From Streptomyces mobaraensis NBRC 13819 = DSM 40847 (GTDB lineage: Bacteria; Actinomycetota; Actinomycetes; Streptomycetales; Streptomycetaceae), in the NCBI RefSeq assembly GCF_017916255.1, contig NZ_CP072827.1, forward strand, positions 6,411,501 to 6,475,500: a DNA stretch of 64,000 bases. The letters are read 5' to 3'. Numbering within the stretch: the first letter of the stretch is position 1; the number at the start of each line of letters is the position of its first letter. Both the position numbers and the translations under genes were made by a program. The notes below the pieces were generated by a model. The model was not told the origin of the DNA and did no database searches. It was given only the letters and a program-made list of their open reading frames with translations. Positions 55,215 to 64,000 of the stretch are shown in pieces.

Positions 55215-55976
55215 TCACGGGCGAAGAGCCACCAGCACGTCCACGACGTACGTCTCCTCGACCGAACCGTCGGGAAAGGCCGCGCTCAACAGCCCGCGTT
55301 CGGCGGTGAAGAAGGCGCGCCGTCGCTCGTCGTCCAGGACGAGAAACGCCGAGCGACTGCCGATATTGGCCAGATGGACGTCGAGGGAGACCACTCGGCT
55401 CCAGCGCAGCCGGCGGCGCGCGACCCGCAGCCCGGTCAGCCCGGCCGCCCGGACGGCGTCGGCGTCGTCCGGCCGGGTGGCGGGAGTCGGCTTCGTCCCG
55501 CAGCAGCGCGCGACGCGCTCGTGCTGCGCGCGGATCCACGGCACGTCGAAGGCCGTGGTGTTCCACCAGATCGCCAGCGCACCGCCCGGACGCAGGACAC
55601 GCAGCGCCTCGGGGACGGAACGGGCCGTGTCGGTCCACTGCCAGGACTGCGCGTACGTGACGAGGTCGACGGAAGAGGCGGCCAGCGGCAGGGCATTGCC
55701 GTCACCCCGCACGACCGGCACCCCGGGCAACGCCTCCCGGCACAGGCGGGCCATGGCCGCCCCGGGCTCGACGGCGACCACCTCGGCGCCTCTCGCGCAC
55801 AGCAGCGCGGTGGCGATACCGGTACCAGCGCCGACGTCGGCGACGCGCGCGCCGGCGAGCCGGCGCCCGGACAGTTCCTCGACGGCGTCCAGGAGCGCGG
55901 GCGGATAGGAGGGCCGGGCGGTCGCGTACTGGGCGGCGGCCGCGTCGAACGACCGGGCGCGGGGATCTGCGGTCAT
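55215..55976 (-). CDS. Class I SAM-dependent methyltransferase
   Basis: ATG 55976 (MTADPRARSFDAAAAQYATARPSYPP) gives 253 residues. Motif I is ARVADVGAGTGIATALL, followed by VVAVEPG and DLVTYAQSWQWTD and the post-motif LRVLRPGGALAIWWN. This is the generic ubiE/COQ5-like small-molecule fold; the YARARPSYP start is typical of one actinobacterial group. Substrate unknown. A longer in-frame start at 56054 exists but is not supported. Confidence 0.9.
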   Translation of the reverse strand: MTADPRARSFDAAAAQYATARPSYPPALLDAVEELSGRRLAGARVADVGAGTGIATALLCARGAEVVAVEPGAAMARLCREALPGVPVVRGDGNALPLAASSVDLVTYAQSWQWTDTARSVPEALRVLRPGGALAIWWNTTAFDVPWIRAQHERVARCCGTKPTPATRPDDADAVRAAGLTGLRVARRRLRWSRVVSLDVHLANIGSRSAFLVLDDERRRAFFTAERGLLSAAFPDGSVEETYVVDVLVALRP

Positions 55977-56237
55977 CCCCGCATGATCCCCCCGCGGCAT
56001 CCGTCTTCGGCCGCCTTTCGCGCACTCCGTTCCGGTGGGTGGGTGCCGGTTCACGCGTGATGAGGACCCTCCCCGACGCAGAAGCCTCCTACGGCGTGGA
56101 TCGAGTGGTGATCACTCTGCGGATCCGCCTTCGTGGCGACGCGTCGTGATCCGGCTTCCCCGAAACCCGACTGACACAGGGCTCGTCAGTGCGACGAAAT
56201 GTCCATTCGTCGTACTGGCGAGTGAAAGGCAGTCGGC

Positions 56238-58202
56238 ATGCCGCACTCTGCACCGCGACCGATTCCCGAGCCGAACGGCCTGCTCACCGCGGAACGGGTG
56301 GTGGACATGGCCGCCCCTGTGGCGCCGGCCATCTCGCCGGACGGTCGCCTGGTCGCCTATGGCGTGGTCGCGAACAGCGGAAGGGGCGGACGTCCGCACA
56401 GCTCCATCTGGGTCGCCGCCGCCGATGGCAGCGCGGCCCCGCGCATGCTGACCGACGGCAGGGCCCGCGACGCCGCCCCGAAGTGGGCGCCGGACTCGGC
56501 TTTTCTGTTCTTCACCTCCGACCGCGGGGAGCGGGGCACCGCTCAACTCCGGCGGATCCTTCCGGACGGTAGCGAAGACATCGCCAAGGCGGAGACCCTG
56601 ACCAGGTGGCGCGGGGGCGTCTGCGACTACTACCCGCTCGCCGACGGCCGGACCGTCGTCCTGCTCGCCGAGGACGAGCCCACTGCGGAGGACGAACGTC
56701 GGGAGGCCGAAGGCGACGACGCGAAGGTCTGGGGCCGGCACCTCCCGGTCACCCGGCTACGCCTGCTCGACTTGGCGACCGGCGTGGTCCGCACCGTGGA
56801 CGGCCTCGGGGACCGCCATGTCGTGGGGGTGACTCAGCGTCCGGACGGCGGCCCGCTGGCCGTGCTGAGCTGGGCCACCCCCGAGATCGATCCCGGCGTC
56901 AGGACGGCAGGACTGCATCTGGTCGTCCCGGAGACGGGAGCGGTCCGGGACCTGGGCCCGGTCGGGGCCGAGGCCCGGTACCCGGTCTGGTGGAATCGCG
57001 ACGGTGCATGGCATCTGGCCCATCTGGCGGTGACCCCGGGGCACTTGGTGGGCGCGCTCGCCGTGATCGACACGGTCCCGCGGGCGACCGGCCCGACCGT
57101 CGAACAGCGCAATCTCTCGGTCGGCATGTCCGCCTGCCCCACCGAGCTGGTGCAGGTCGCCGACGGACCGCCGCTGGCGCTGTTCGCCGACGGGCTGGAT
57201 ACCGCGCTGTACCGGCTCGACCCGCAGTCGCTGCGGTTGCACCGATTGTGCTGCGCGCCCGGCGCGCTCGCCGGGCTCTCCGCAAGTCACTCGGGAGAGA
57301 CCCTCGCTGTGCTGATGAGCACCGCGCGTGAGCCCAAGAACGTCCACGCGGGCCCCGTGGGCGGTCCAATGCTCCGGCTCAGCGATACCAGTCCCGAACT
57401 GCGCGCGATGTGCTGGGGTGTCCAGGAACGGCTCAGCTACCAGGCGTCCGACGGACTTCAGCTGGACGGCCTGCTGATCCTGCCTGTCGGCCGGACTCGG
57501 GACGAGGGCCCTTTCCCGCTCGTCACCATGGTCCACGGCGGCCCTTACTTCCGCCATGCCGACGAGTTCACGCTCAACGCGGTCGACTGCGGCCAGTGGC
57601 TGGCGACCGCCGGATACGCGGTCTTCCTCCCCAATCCCCGCGGCGGATCGGGCCACGGCCATGAATTCGCCGCCGTGGTGGCGGGCGCGGTGGGCGGCGA
57701 CGAGTGGACCGACATCCTCGCCGGGATCGACATGCTGATCGCCGAGGGAGTCGCCGATCCCGAACGCCTGGGCATCTCCGGCTGGAGCCACGGCGGTTTC
57801 ATGGCGGCCTGGGCCATCGGCCGAACCGGGCGGTTCAAGGCCGCCATGATGGGCGCCGGCATCAGGGACTGGGGCATGCAGGCCGGGACCGGTGAGTGGG
57901 GGATCATGGACGCGGCGCTCGGCGGCAGCACCGGCTGGAACGGGCCGGGACCGCACCTCCACGACCGGAACAGTCCGATCTCCTACGCGTCCCGGATCCG
58001 CACCCCTGTCCTGATCCTGCACGGCGAGGAGGACACCAACGTCCCACTCGGCCAGGCGGTCCACTTCCATCGAGCACTGCGCCATTTCGGCGTCGAGCAC
58101 GAGCTCGTCGTCTACCCCCGAGAGGGCCACGGGCTGCACGAGCGCGCCCATCAACTCGATGCCCTCCGACGTATCCGCGCCTGGTATGACCGCTGGCTGT
58201 AG
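56238..58202 (+). CDS. S9-family prolyl oligopeptidase-type serine peptidase
   Basis: The 654-residue protein has an N-terminal beta-propeller-like half (AAPVAPAISPDGRLVAY, RMLTDGRARDAAPKWAPDSAFLFFTSDR) and a C-terminal alpha/beta hydrolase half. The catalytic triad is visible: Ser517 (GWSHGGFMAAW), Asp599 (HGEEDTNVP) and His631 (REGHGLHE). It lacks a signal peptide, so it is cytosolic, and probably cleaves small peptides after proline or acyl residues. It stands as a single transcription unit. Confidence 0.93.
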   Translation: MPHSAPRPIPEPNGLLTAERVVDMAAPVAPAISPDGRLVAYGVVANSGRGGRPHSSIWVAAADGSAAPRMLTDGRARDAAPKWAPDSAFLFFTSDRGERGTAQLRRILPDGSEDIAKAETLTRWRGGVCDYYPLADGRTVVLLAEDEPTAEDERREAEGDDAKVWGRHLPVTRLRLLDLATGVVRTVDGLGDRHVVGVTQRPDGGPLAVLSWATPEIDPGVRTAGLHLVVPETGAVRDLGPVGAEARYPVWWNRDGAWHLAHLAVTPGHLVGALAVIDTVPRATGPTVEQRNLSVGMSACPTELVQVADGPPLALFADGLDTALYRLDPQSLRLHRLCCAPGALAGLSASHSGETLAVLMSTAREPKNVHAGPVGGPMLRLSDTSPELRAMCWGVQERLSYQASDGLQLDGLLILPVGRTRDEGPFPLVTMVHGGPYFRHADEFTLNAVDCGQWLATAGYAVFLPNPRGGSGHGHEFAAVVAGAVGGDEWTDILAGIDMLIAEGVADPERLGISGWSHGGFMAAWAIGRTGRFKAAMMGAGIRDWGMQAGTGEWGIMDAALGGSTGWNGPGPHLHDRNSPISYASRIRTPVLILHGEEDTNVPLGQAVHFHRALRHFGVEHELVVYPREGHGLHERAHQLDALRRIRAWYDRWL

Positions 58203-58919
58203 GCCCCTACCAGGGCGGGGATCCGAGCCGTGATCGATGAACGGCGAAAGCAAGTCCTTTGATCCAGATCATCGATGCGCGTAAGCGGAGGCCGGCGATG
58301 TCGCTGTCCGGGATCTTGTTTCAGCGGGTGACCATGCCCGACGAGGGGCGAATTCGCAGATTGATCGGGACTCGATACGTGCCCCGGCCCGCCCGCTCGG
58401 TGCCGAGCGACGGGTGATGCGTCCCGCGTCGCCGAACGAAGACCCGTCAGTGGACCGGCCGGGAACCGTCCCCTCCATGTCGACGCCGGGCGGAGGGGGG
58501 ACGTATCCCGGCCGCTCAGGGGCGGCTCGGTAAAGAGCTGCCTGCCTTTGAGCGGCAGCGGAGCCTCACGCGCCACTCCCGCTCGGGCCGGCGACGGGCC
58601 GCGGAGCAGGCGCCGGCGGCCCGCGTCACGCCGACCTGGGTGAGCAGCAGGTTGCCCCGCGGCGCCGGCTGCGAGGCCCGGATGCATTCCCAGGCGTCGA
58701 ACCCACCGATTCGGGGGCCGCCGGGGACGCGGGGCAGCCGGCGCTCCGCGTCCGGCCGCTCAGCGCCCAAGGGAGGCGTGAACAGGGAAGTACGAAGAAG
58801 GGGGGAGGAAGAAGAGGACAGTCAACTGACCTAATACCGCGCCGCCTCCGCCGCCCACACTGACGGTGACCGCTCCGCCGCGCCCCACGCGGCGGTCACG
58901 AAGGAGGAGTCACGCGCAG
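58203..58919. other. 700-bp intergenic stretch with no supported gene
   Basis: Short frames on the minus strand (for example near 58516-58770) lack convincing codon use or ribosome sites and resemble noise. It will contain the promoter of the AraC gene at 58920. Nothing else is recognised. Confidence 0.4.
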
Positions 58920-59906
58920 ATGGACGTCGAGGAGAGGACCGCCCGGGCGGTCGGCACCGACCGGCTCGCGGCGTGGCGGGACGCGACCGAACGCGCCCTG
59001 ACCGCCGCCGTACAGGTGAGGACGCGCCAGGACGGCGACTTCGCCGGCACCCTCGGCGTACACCACCTCGGCTACCTGCGGGTGTTGTCGCTGACGGCGG
59101 ACCCCGTCCGGCTGAGCCGGACGCCCCGGCTCGTCGCGCGCGATCCCGTCGACGCGCTCCTCGTCGCCCTCCAGCAGGACGGAACCGCCGCCCTGACACA
59201 GGACGGCCGCAGCGCCTCCCTGCGCCCGGGCGACCTGGCGGTGATCGACCTGCGGCGCCCGTTCTCCCTGGAACAGCGGCAACGCTTCCGGCAGCGGCTG
59301 TTCCGGCTCCCCGGGGGCGTCCTGAACGTACCGGGGCCGATGCCGGCATCCGTGACCGGACGCGCCCTGTCGGCGCACGGGGGAGCGGCGGCGCCGCTCG
59401 CCGCCTTCCTGGCGCGCCTTGCCGACCGCGCGCCGAGGATCGCCCCGACCGTCGGCGACGCCCTGGGCGGCACGGTCGCGGACCTGCTGGCCGGGCTGGT
59501 GGACGCGTACGCCGAGGAGCCCGACGACGGCCCGGGCGCCGCCCGGGACCACCTGCTGCCCGCCGTGTACCGCTACATCGACCGGCACCTGTCCGACCCC
59601 GACCTCACCCCCGAAACCGTGGCCCGCGCCCACCGCATCTCCGTCCGCTACCTCCACCGCCTCTTCGAGGCCGAGGAATCCACCGTCGGCGGCCACATCC
59701 GCCGCCGCCGCGTCGAGGAGTCGGGCAAGGACCTCACCCGCCCCACCCCGGCCCGCGACCGCCCCACGATCGCCACCATCGCCCACCGCTGGGGCTTCCC
59801 CAGCCCGGCCCACTTCAGCCGCGCCTTCCGGGCGGCGTACGGGCTGTCGCCGCGCGAGTGGCGGGGGGCGGGGGAGGGGGCGGGCCTCACCGGGGCCCGC
59901 TCTTGA
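58920..59906 (+). CDS. AraC family regulator (AraC_binding_2 type)
   Basis: ATG 58920 with AAGGAGGAG about 9 nt upstream gives 328 residues. The N-terminal half is an AraC-binding-type cupin (LRVLSLTADPVRLSRTPRLVARDPVDALLVALQQDGTAALTQDGRSASLRPGDLAVIDLRRPF), and the C-terminal half holds two helix-turn-helices ending with IATIAHRWGFPSPAHFSRAFRAAYGLSPREW. Such proteins sense small aromatic or fatty effectors. It lies beside the CRISPR repeats and faces a similar AraC protein at 60546 across them. Confidence 0.9.
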   Translation: MDVEERTARAVGTDRLAAWRDATERALTAAVQVRTRQDGDFAGTLGVHHLGYLRVLSLTADPVRLSRTPRLVARDPVDALLVALQQDGTAALTQDGRSASLRPGDLAVIDLRRPFSLEQRQRFRQRLFRLPGGVLNVPGPMPASVTGRALSAHGGAAAPLAAFLARLADRAPRIAPTVGDALGGTVADLLAGLVDAYAEEPDDGPGAARDHLLPAVYRYIDRHLSDPDLTPETVARAHRISVRYLHRLFEAEESTVGGHIRRRRVEESGKDLTRPTPARDRPTIATIAHRWGFPSPAHFSRAFRAAYGLSPREWRGAGEGAGLTGARS

Positions 59907-60066
59907 GGGGCGGCTCGACGAGTCCGGCCGGGAGGGTACGTTCACGGCGGCTATGCCCGCGCGTGTGGAGCGGTTCCGAGGAGTCATCCGGCGGGGTGCC
60001 GAGTTGAGAGCCATGCCACGAGGGCGGGGACGACGACTCGGCGCCATGCCCGCCGCCTTCACGGAC

Positions 60067-60275
60067 GGACCACTCCCGCGCCTTGGGGATGACGTGCCGC
60101 TGCTTTCGTCGAGGCCGACAACTGCGGACCACCCCCGCGCCCGCGGGGACGACTTTGTGTGACCGGTGTCATGCAAAAGAGCTGAAGGACCACCCCCGCG
60201 CCCGCGGGGACGACGTGGGGCAGCAACCGCTCGCGCCAGTGCGCGAGGGACCACCCCCGCGCCCGCGGGGACGAC
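60067..60275 (-). CRISPR. Orphan type I-E-like CRISPR array
   Basis: Repeats of 28 bp occur at 60126-60153, 60187-60214 and 60248-60275; a degenerate copy lies at 60067-60094. In minus-strand orientation the repeat reads from GTCGTCCCCGCGGGC to GGGGGTGGTCC, typical of type I-E repeats in actinomycetes, with a CCGCGGGCGCGG-type stem. Spacers are 31, 33 and 33 bp, the I-E size. The degenerate end copy lies on the left, so the leader should be on the right (60276 onward). No cas genes are in the window. Confidence 0.9.
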
Positions 60276-60545
60276 ACTTCGTGACCTGCGGCTTTTCGCG
60301 GGCAGGGCCCCGTTTTCATTCACTTGCGAATCCAGGATCGTGGTCGAGAGCCTCCAGTGCGGGCAGCGCGCGCAGCGCATGTGCGCGCCGGGTTTCCGGA
60401 CGTACCGTGTTCGGCTCACGGCCGAGCTGTAGGCCAGCATACGGTCGGGCAGGTGGCCGGGATCGAGCAACTGGCCCAGACCGCCGCCCGATTCCGATGG
60501 AGCGCCGCCTACCGGAGGTGGCGCTGATCGCCGCCCGGAGCGGTG
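60276..60545. other. Putative CRISPR leader and gene-free region
   Basis: The first bases right of the array are relatively AT-rich for this genome (TTTTCGCGGGC, CGTTTTCATTCACTTGCGAATCC), as expected for a leader. No supported gene is seen before the AraC gene at 60546. Confidence 0.4.
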
Positions 60546-61742
60546 TCAGCGCGCGTCACCACCGGCGCCGTGCCGCCCCTCGCGGCCATGCCGCATCGGC
60601 ACCGACGAAACGTGCAAGTCCCGCCACGCAGTAGGCGAGACGCCGTAAGCCGTGCGGAAGCTGCGGCTGAAGTGGGCCGCGTTGGGGAAGCCCCAGCGTT
60701 TGGCCGTCGAGGCGACGGGCGGGTGGGGGCGGCCGGTTCGAGCGCCGGAGAGTTCTCGGCGGCATTCCTCCAGGCGGCGTTGCCGGATCCAGCCGCTGAC
60801 CGTGATGCCGTCGGCGGCGAACAGCTTGTGCAGGAGGCGGGTGGAGATGTGGTGGTGTGCCGCTATGCCGCCGGGGGTCAGGTCGCGGTCGCCGAGCCGT
60901 TCGTTCACGTAGGCGCGGAGCCGCGAGGCGAGGGGGTGGCGGTCCGGCGGGGTGTCGGACGCCTCGCCCGACGTCTCCGATTCCGTCGCCAGGGCGCGCA
61001 GCAAGCCGGTGAAGCCGCCGGCCAAGTGCTCCGCCGCGCGTGGCGGGAGTTCCCGCGCGGTGGTGGCCACGTCCTCCAGTAACGGCCCCAGCAGGGACGC
61101 GATCGAGCCCCGCCCGTGCGGGTGGACGCCGCTGAGGCGGTCGATGACGGCCGGATCCGCGCCGAGCAGGCGGCGGGGTACGCCGATGAGGTGCAGGACG
61201 AAGTCGTCCGCCTCGTGGAAGGTGAACGGCGTCGTGGCGTCCAGGACGACGACGTCGTGCGGGCCGCACGCGAGTAACTCGCCGTCGCGGACGAACGACG
61301 CGGCGCCGCGCCCGTGAACGGCGACGACGAGGTGGTCCGCGACCGCGCCGGGGGCCGAGGCGGCCAACGGCGCCGGTTCCACGGCACCCGGCGAGCCGGT
61401 CACCGTGACCATGCACAGCGGGCCCAGCGGGTGGGCCGCGACGCGTACGGCCGCCCGGGTCAGGGTCTCGCCGGCCGGCGGACGGCCTGGATCGGCGGAG
61501 GAGCGGGCCGTCGCGGGCACGCCGGGCATGCCGGGCACGCCAAGGCCGCCCGAAGCATCACGCGCGCCGGACGCCGCCGGGCGCGCGGTGTTCGCCGAAC
61601 AGGCCGGTACGGCGCGCGCGGTCGTGAACGCGGTACGGGCCGCCGGGACGGCGCTCGGCTTTCCGTTCGCGGAACCGGCCGTCGCCGTACGCGACGTCGT
61701 GCCGACCGTGGCAGTTATGGCAGCCGTGGTAACGGGAATCAT
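60546..61742 (-). CDS. AraC family regulator with low-complexity N-terminal region
   Basis: ATG 61742 with AGGAGA upstream gives 398 residues; the domain core is about residues 105-398. The effector domain (VADHLVVAVHGRGAASFVRDGELLACGPHDVVVLDATTPFTF) precedes two helix-turn-helices (LTPGGIAAHHHISTRLLHKLFAADGITVSGWIRQRRLEECRREL and AKRWGFPNAAHFSRSFRTAYGVSPTAWRDL). The first 100 residues are Ala/Thr/Pro-rich and contain VPGMPGVPA repeats, so the start is uncertain. It faces the LAL gene at 62006. Confidence 0.8.
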   Translation of the reverse strand: MIPVTTAAITATVGTTSRTATAGSANGKPSAVPAARTAFTTARAVPACSANTARPAASGARDASGGLGVPGMPGVPATARSSADPGRPPAGETLTRAAVRVAAHPLGPLCMVTVTGSPGAVEPAPLAASAPGAVADHLVVAVHGRGAASFVRDGELLACGPHDVVVLDATTPFTFHEADDFVLHLIGVPRRLLGADPAVIDRLSGVHPHGRGSIASLLGPLLEDVATTARELPPRAAEHLAGGFTGLLRALATESETSGEASDTPPDRHPLASRLRAYVNERLGDRDLTPGGIAAHHHISTRLLHKLFAADGITVSGWIRQRRLEECRRELSGARTGRPHPPVASTAKRWGFPNAAHFSRSFRTAYGVSPTAWRDLHVSSVPMRHGREGRHGAGGDAR

Positions 61743-62005
61743 CGTTCTCCTGGAGCTGGATGGGACTCGGACGGAACACACGACCCACCCTCCAACCCCC
61801 GCCCCCACCCCACGTAGGTCGTTTGACTGCCCACCGACGCCTAGACGATCTTGACCGCACCCCAAGCGGTATCCTGAGCCGCACGCCGGACCACGGCGTG
61901 TCACGACACGTCGAAGTGGTGGTGAGGTCCCGGGGCGCCCACTCTCCGAGGGTGCGCGGCGCTGGTGCGGCGGCATCCGCGACGCCCGGGGAACAGGAGG
62001 CGGCC

Positions 62006-64000
62006 GTGACGTCCACAGCCGGTACCGGGGCCCTCGTGGGCCGGCACCGTGAGAAGGCGCTGCTGGGCCGTGCGCTGGACGACGCGCGGACCGGCACCGG
62101 CGGCTCGGCGCTCCTGCTGCGCGGCGAGCCCGGGATCGGCAAGACGGCCCTGCTGGAGTGGACGGAGGCGCGCGCCCGCGCCCTCGGTTTCACCGTGTTG
62201 CGCGCGGTGGGCGCCGAGGCCGAGGCGGAACTCGCGTTCGGAGCGCTGCACCAGGCGCTCTGGCCCCTGCTGCAACGCTCCGAGGCGCTGCCGGCCCGCC
62301 AGCGCGAGGCGCTGGAGTGCGCGCTGGGACTCCGCGACGGAATGCCGCCGAACGGTTTCACCGTCGGCGCCTCCGCGCTGTCCCTGCTCGCGGAGGCGGC
62401 CCGCGAACGCCCCCAACTGCTGCTGATCGACGACCTGCACTGGGCCGACTCGTCCAGTGCCACGGTCTTCGCCTTCCTGCACCGCCGGCTCACGGAGCTG
62501 CCGCTCGTCATCGTCAGCGCCAGCCGCCCCGACCGGGCGGCCACCGAGGGCTGGCCCGCGCACCCGGTGGACGTCGGGGCGCTGCCGCCCGCCGACGCGG
62601 GCGCCCTGCTGCGGCAGCGGCACCCCGAACTCGCCGCCACCACCGCCGACCGCGTACTGGAGGAAGCCGCGGGCAACCCGCTGGCCCTCGTCGAACTCCC
62701 GCGCCACCTCCGCGAGGACCAGCTCAAGGGCATCGTCCCGCTGCCCGAAGGACTGCCCCTCGGGCAGCGACTGGAGCGGCTGTTCACCGGCCGGCTCCAA
62801 GCCTTGAGCGCCCCGGCGGCCCGCACCCTCCTGCTGGCCGCCCTCAGCGGCACCACGGCCGGCGACACCGGCGGCGCTTGGGCACACGCGGCCACCGCGG
62901 TCGCCGGCCGTAACGCCGCAGCCGCAGAGACCGCCGTGCCGGCCGCCGGGCCTGCCGGGCCGACCGCCGGGCCTGCCGGTCCGGACGTGTCCGCCGCCCC
63001 CTCCGGTCTCGCCGCAGCCGCTGGTCCGGACGCGTCCGCCGCCCCCTCCGGTCTCGCCGCAGCCGCTGGTCCGGAGGTGTCCGCCACCCCTTCCGGTCTC
63101 GCCGCAGCCACCGGCCCGGCCGGCTCCACCACGGCCGCCGGGCCTGCCGGCTCTAATGCGGCCGCCGAACTTGCCGGATCCACCGCGACCGCTGGGCTTG
63201 CCGATTCCCCCGCGACCGCCGCATCTGTCACCCCTGCCGGGTCTGTCACCCCTGCCGGGTCTGCCACCCCTGCCGGGTCCACCGCGTCGGCTGAGCCCGC
63301 CGCGTCGGCTGAGCGCGCCGAGCCCGCCGAGCCCGCCGAGCCCTGCGTGGCCGCTGCAGTTGCCGGGCTGACCGGGCCCGACGTGTTCGTCGGCCCCTCC
63401 CGGCCCGCCGCGACCGCCGGGTTTGCCGATTCCGCCGCGACCGCCGCGACCGCCGCGACCGCCGGGCTTGCCGACTCCGCCGTAGCCGCCAGCCCTGCCG
63501 GGTCAGCCGTAACCGCTGAGCCTGCCGGGTCCGCCGCAGCCGCTGAAGCCGCCGATTCCCCCGCGACCGCCGCAACCGCCGGCCCCACCGCCAAAGCCGA
63601 CCCCACCGCCAACCCTGGCCCTGACACCACCCCCACCCCCACCCCCACCGCCGAAGCCGTCCTCGACGAGATCGAGGCCGGCGGGCTCGCCCGGTTGGAC
63701 GCCTCCGGGCGGCTCCTCTTCCGGCACCCACTCGTCCGCGCCGCCGTCCTCTCCACCGCCCGCCGTTCCGAACTCCGTGCAGCGCACCGGCAGTTGGCGG
63801 CCGGTCTGGACGTCGGTGACCCGCGCAGGCTCGTGCACGAGGCGTCCGCCGCCCTCGTCCCGGACGAGGACCTCGCCGCCCGCCTCCAGGAGGCGGGCGG
63901 CCGGATCGCCCGCCGCGGCGGCGCCGCCGAAGGCGCCCTGCTGCTCGACCGCGCGGCAGCGCTCAGCACCGAACCGGCCGCCCGCGCCCGCCGGCTGACC
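62006..64000 (+). CDS. LAL-type LuxR-family ATPase regulator, partial at window end
   Basis: GTG 62006 with AGGAGG 5 nt upstream opens a frame that is uninterrupted to the end of the window (665 codons visible). The N-terminus is an AAA/AP-ATPase: GRHREKALL, Walker A GEPGIGKT (residues 40-47), Walker B LLIDDLHWADSS. A very Ala/Pro/Gly/Thr-rich block occupies about residues 303-548, after which normal sequence resumes (EAVLDEIEAGGLARLDASGRLLFRHPLVRAAVLSTARR), matching the helical part of these large regulators. The LuxR helix-turn-helix expected at the C-terminus is outside the window. Confidence 0.88.
   Translation, partial: MTSTAGTGALVGRHREKALLGRALDDARTGTGGSALLLRGEPGIGKTALLEWTEARARALGFTVLRAVGAEAEAELAFGALHQALWPLLQRSEALPARQREALECALGLRDGMPPNGFTVGASALSLLAEAARERPQLLLIDDLHWADSSSATVFAFLHRRLTELPLVIVSASRPDRAATEGWPAHPVDVGALPPADAGALLRQRHPELAATTADRVLEEAAGNPLALVELPRHLREDQLKGIVPLPEGLPLGQRLERLFTGRLQALSAPAARTLLLAALSGTTAGDTGGAWAHAATAVAGRNAAAAETAVPAAGPAGPTAGPAGPDVSAAPSGLAAAAGPDASAAPSGLAAAAGPEVSATPSGLAAATGPAGSTTAAGPAGSNAAAELAGSTATAGLADSPATAASVTPAGSVTPAGSATPAGSTASAEPAASAERAEPAEPAEPCVAAAVAGLTGPDVFVGPSRPAATAGFADSAATAATAATAGLADSAVAASPAGSAVTAEPAGSAAAAEAADSPATAATAGPTAKADPTANPGPDTTPTPTPTAEAVLDEIEAGGLARLDASGRLLFRHPLVRAAVLSTARRSELRAAHRQLAAGLDVGDPRRLVHEASAALVPDEDLAARLQEAGGRIARRGGAAEGALLLDRAAALSTEPAARARRLT
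62978..63112 (+). repeat. Three 45-bp in-frame tandem repeats
   Basis: Three exact-length 45-bp units start at 62978, 63023 and 63068 and encode GPDVSAAPSGLAAAA, GPDASAAPSGLAAAA and GPEVSATPSGLAAAT. They are the clearest copies within a larger low-complexity block in the LAL gene, which also holds shorter repeats such as GSVTPA (about 63225-63285) and runs of AEPAEP. Confidence 0.85.

Noticed and set aside
58516..58770. Short minus-strand frame in the gap before the AraC gene
   Set aside because: Poor codon pattern, no ribosome-binding site and no recognisable domain.
61558..63969. A very long open frame on the minus strand, antisense to the LAL gene
   Set aside because: It is the shadow of a repetitive high-GC coding strand. 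The plus strand has the Walker motifs, a strong ribosome site and correct frame, whereas the minus frame gives low-complexity Ser/Arg/Ala sequence.

Overview
The window is very GC-rich actinomycete DNA, almost certainly from a Streptomyces or a close relative. The main signs are third-position GC bias in every gene, SARP and AfsR-type regulators, a Streptomyces-type type III polyketide synthase (THN synthase), many GTG/TTG starts and ATGA gene overlaps. No rRNA, tRNA or insertion sequence was recognised.

Region 1 (1-18.4 kb) is a biosynthetic gene cluster for an aromatic meroterpenoid. A plus-strand operon encodes a SARP regulator, an NphB-type aromatic prenyltransferase, a flavin hydroxylase, an exported BBE-type oxidase with both covalent FAD anchors, a class II-type terpene cyclase with a DxDD motif, an MMPL exporter and a second SARP. 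Facing it, a minus-strand operon encodes a cupin oxygenase, a DegT-type aminotransferase, the THN synthase (RppA type) and an O-methyltransferase, with a divergent AMP-ligase. The inferred route is malonyl-CoA to tetrahydroxynaphthalene, oxidation to a naphthoquinone, amination and methylation, prenylation, then protonation- or oxidation-driven cyclisation and export. At the left edge, a 32-codon peptide gene ending in Trp-Thr lies under a near-ideal SARP-type promoter (three repeats at 11-bp period, 8 bp from a -10 box) beside an AfsR-like protein. It is the most intriguing element of the window.

Region 2 (18.4-28.2 kb) is primary metabolism: a five-gene distal valine-degradation operon (mmsA, acyl-CoA dehydrogenase, 3-hydroxyisobutyryl-CoA hydrolase with a heptad-repeat insertion, mmsB, enoyl-CoA hydratase) preceded by a cobalamin riboswitch, then metE with its own cobalamin riboswitch on the other strand.

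Region 3 (28.2-44.5 kb) mixes a 2'-5' RNA ligase-like protein, a decayed hydrolase pseudogene, two ABC-F proteins with structured leaders (one with a tiny leader ORF), a TetR-controlled molybdenum aldehyde/xanthine oxidoreductase operon with paired operators, a class II UvrA and small regulators.

Region 4 (44.7-64 kb) is accessory: two secreted FG-GAP repeat proteins, a LuxR-type regulator, DoxX/isochorismatase and amidohydrolase genes between repeat arrays, esterase, methyltransferase and S9 peptidase genes, two AraC regulators flanking an orphan type I-E-like CRISPR array, and a LAL-type regulator running off the right end with a large Ala/Pro/Gly-rich repeat insertion.
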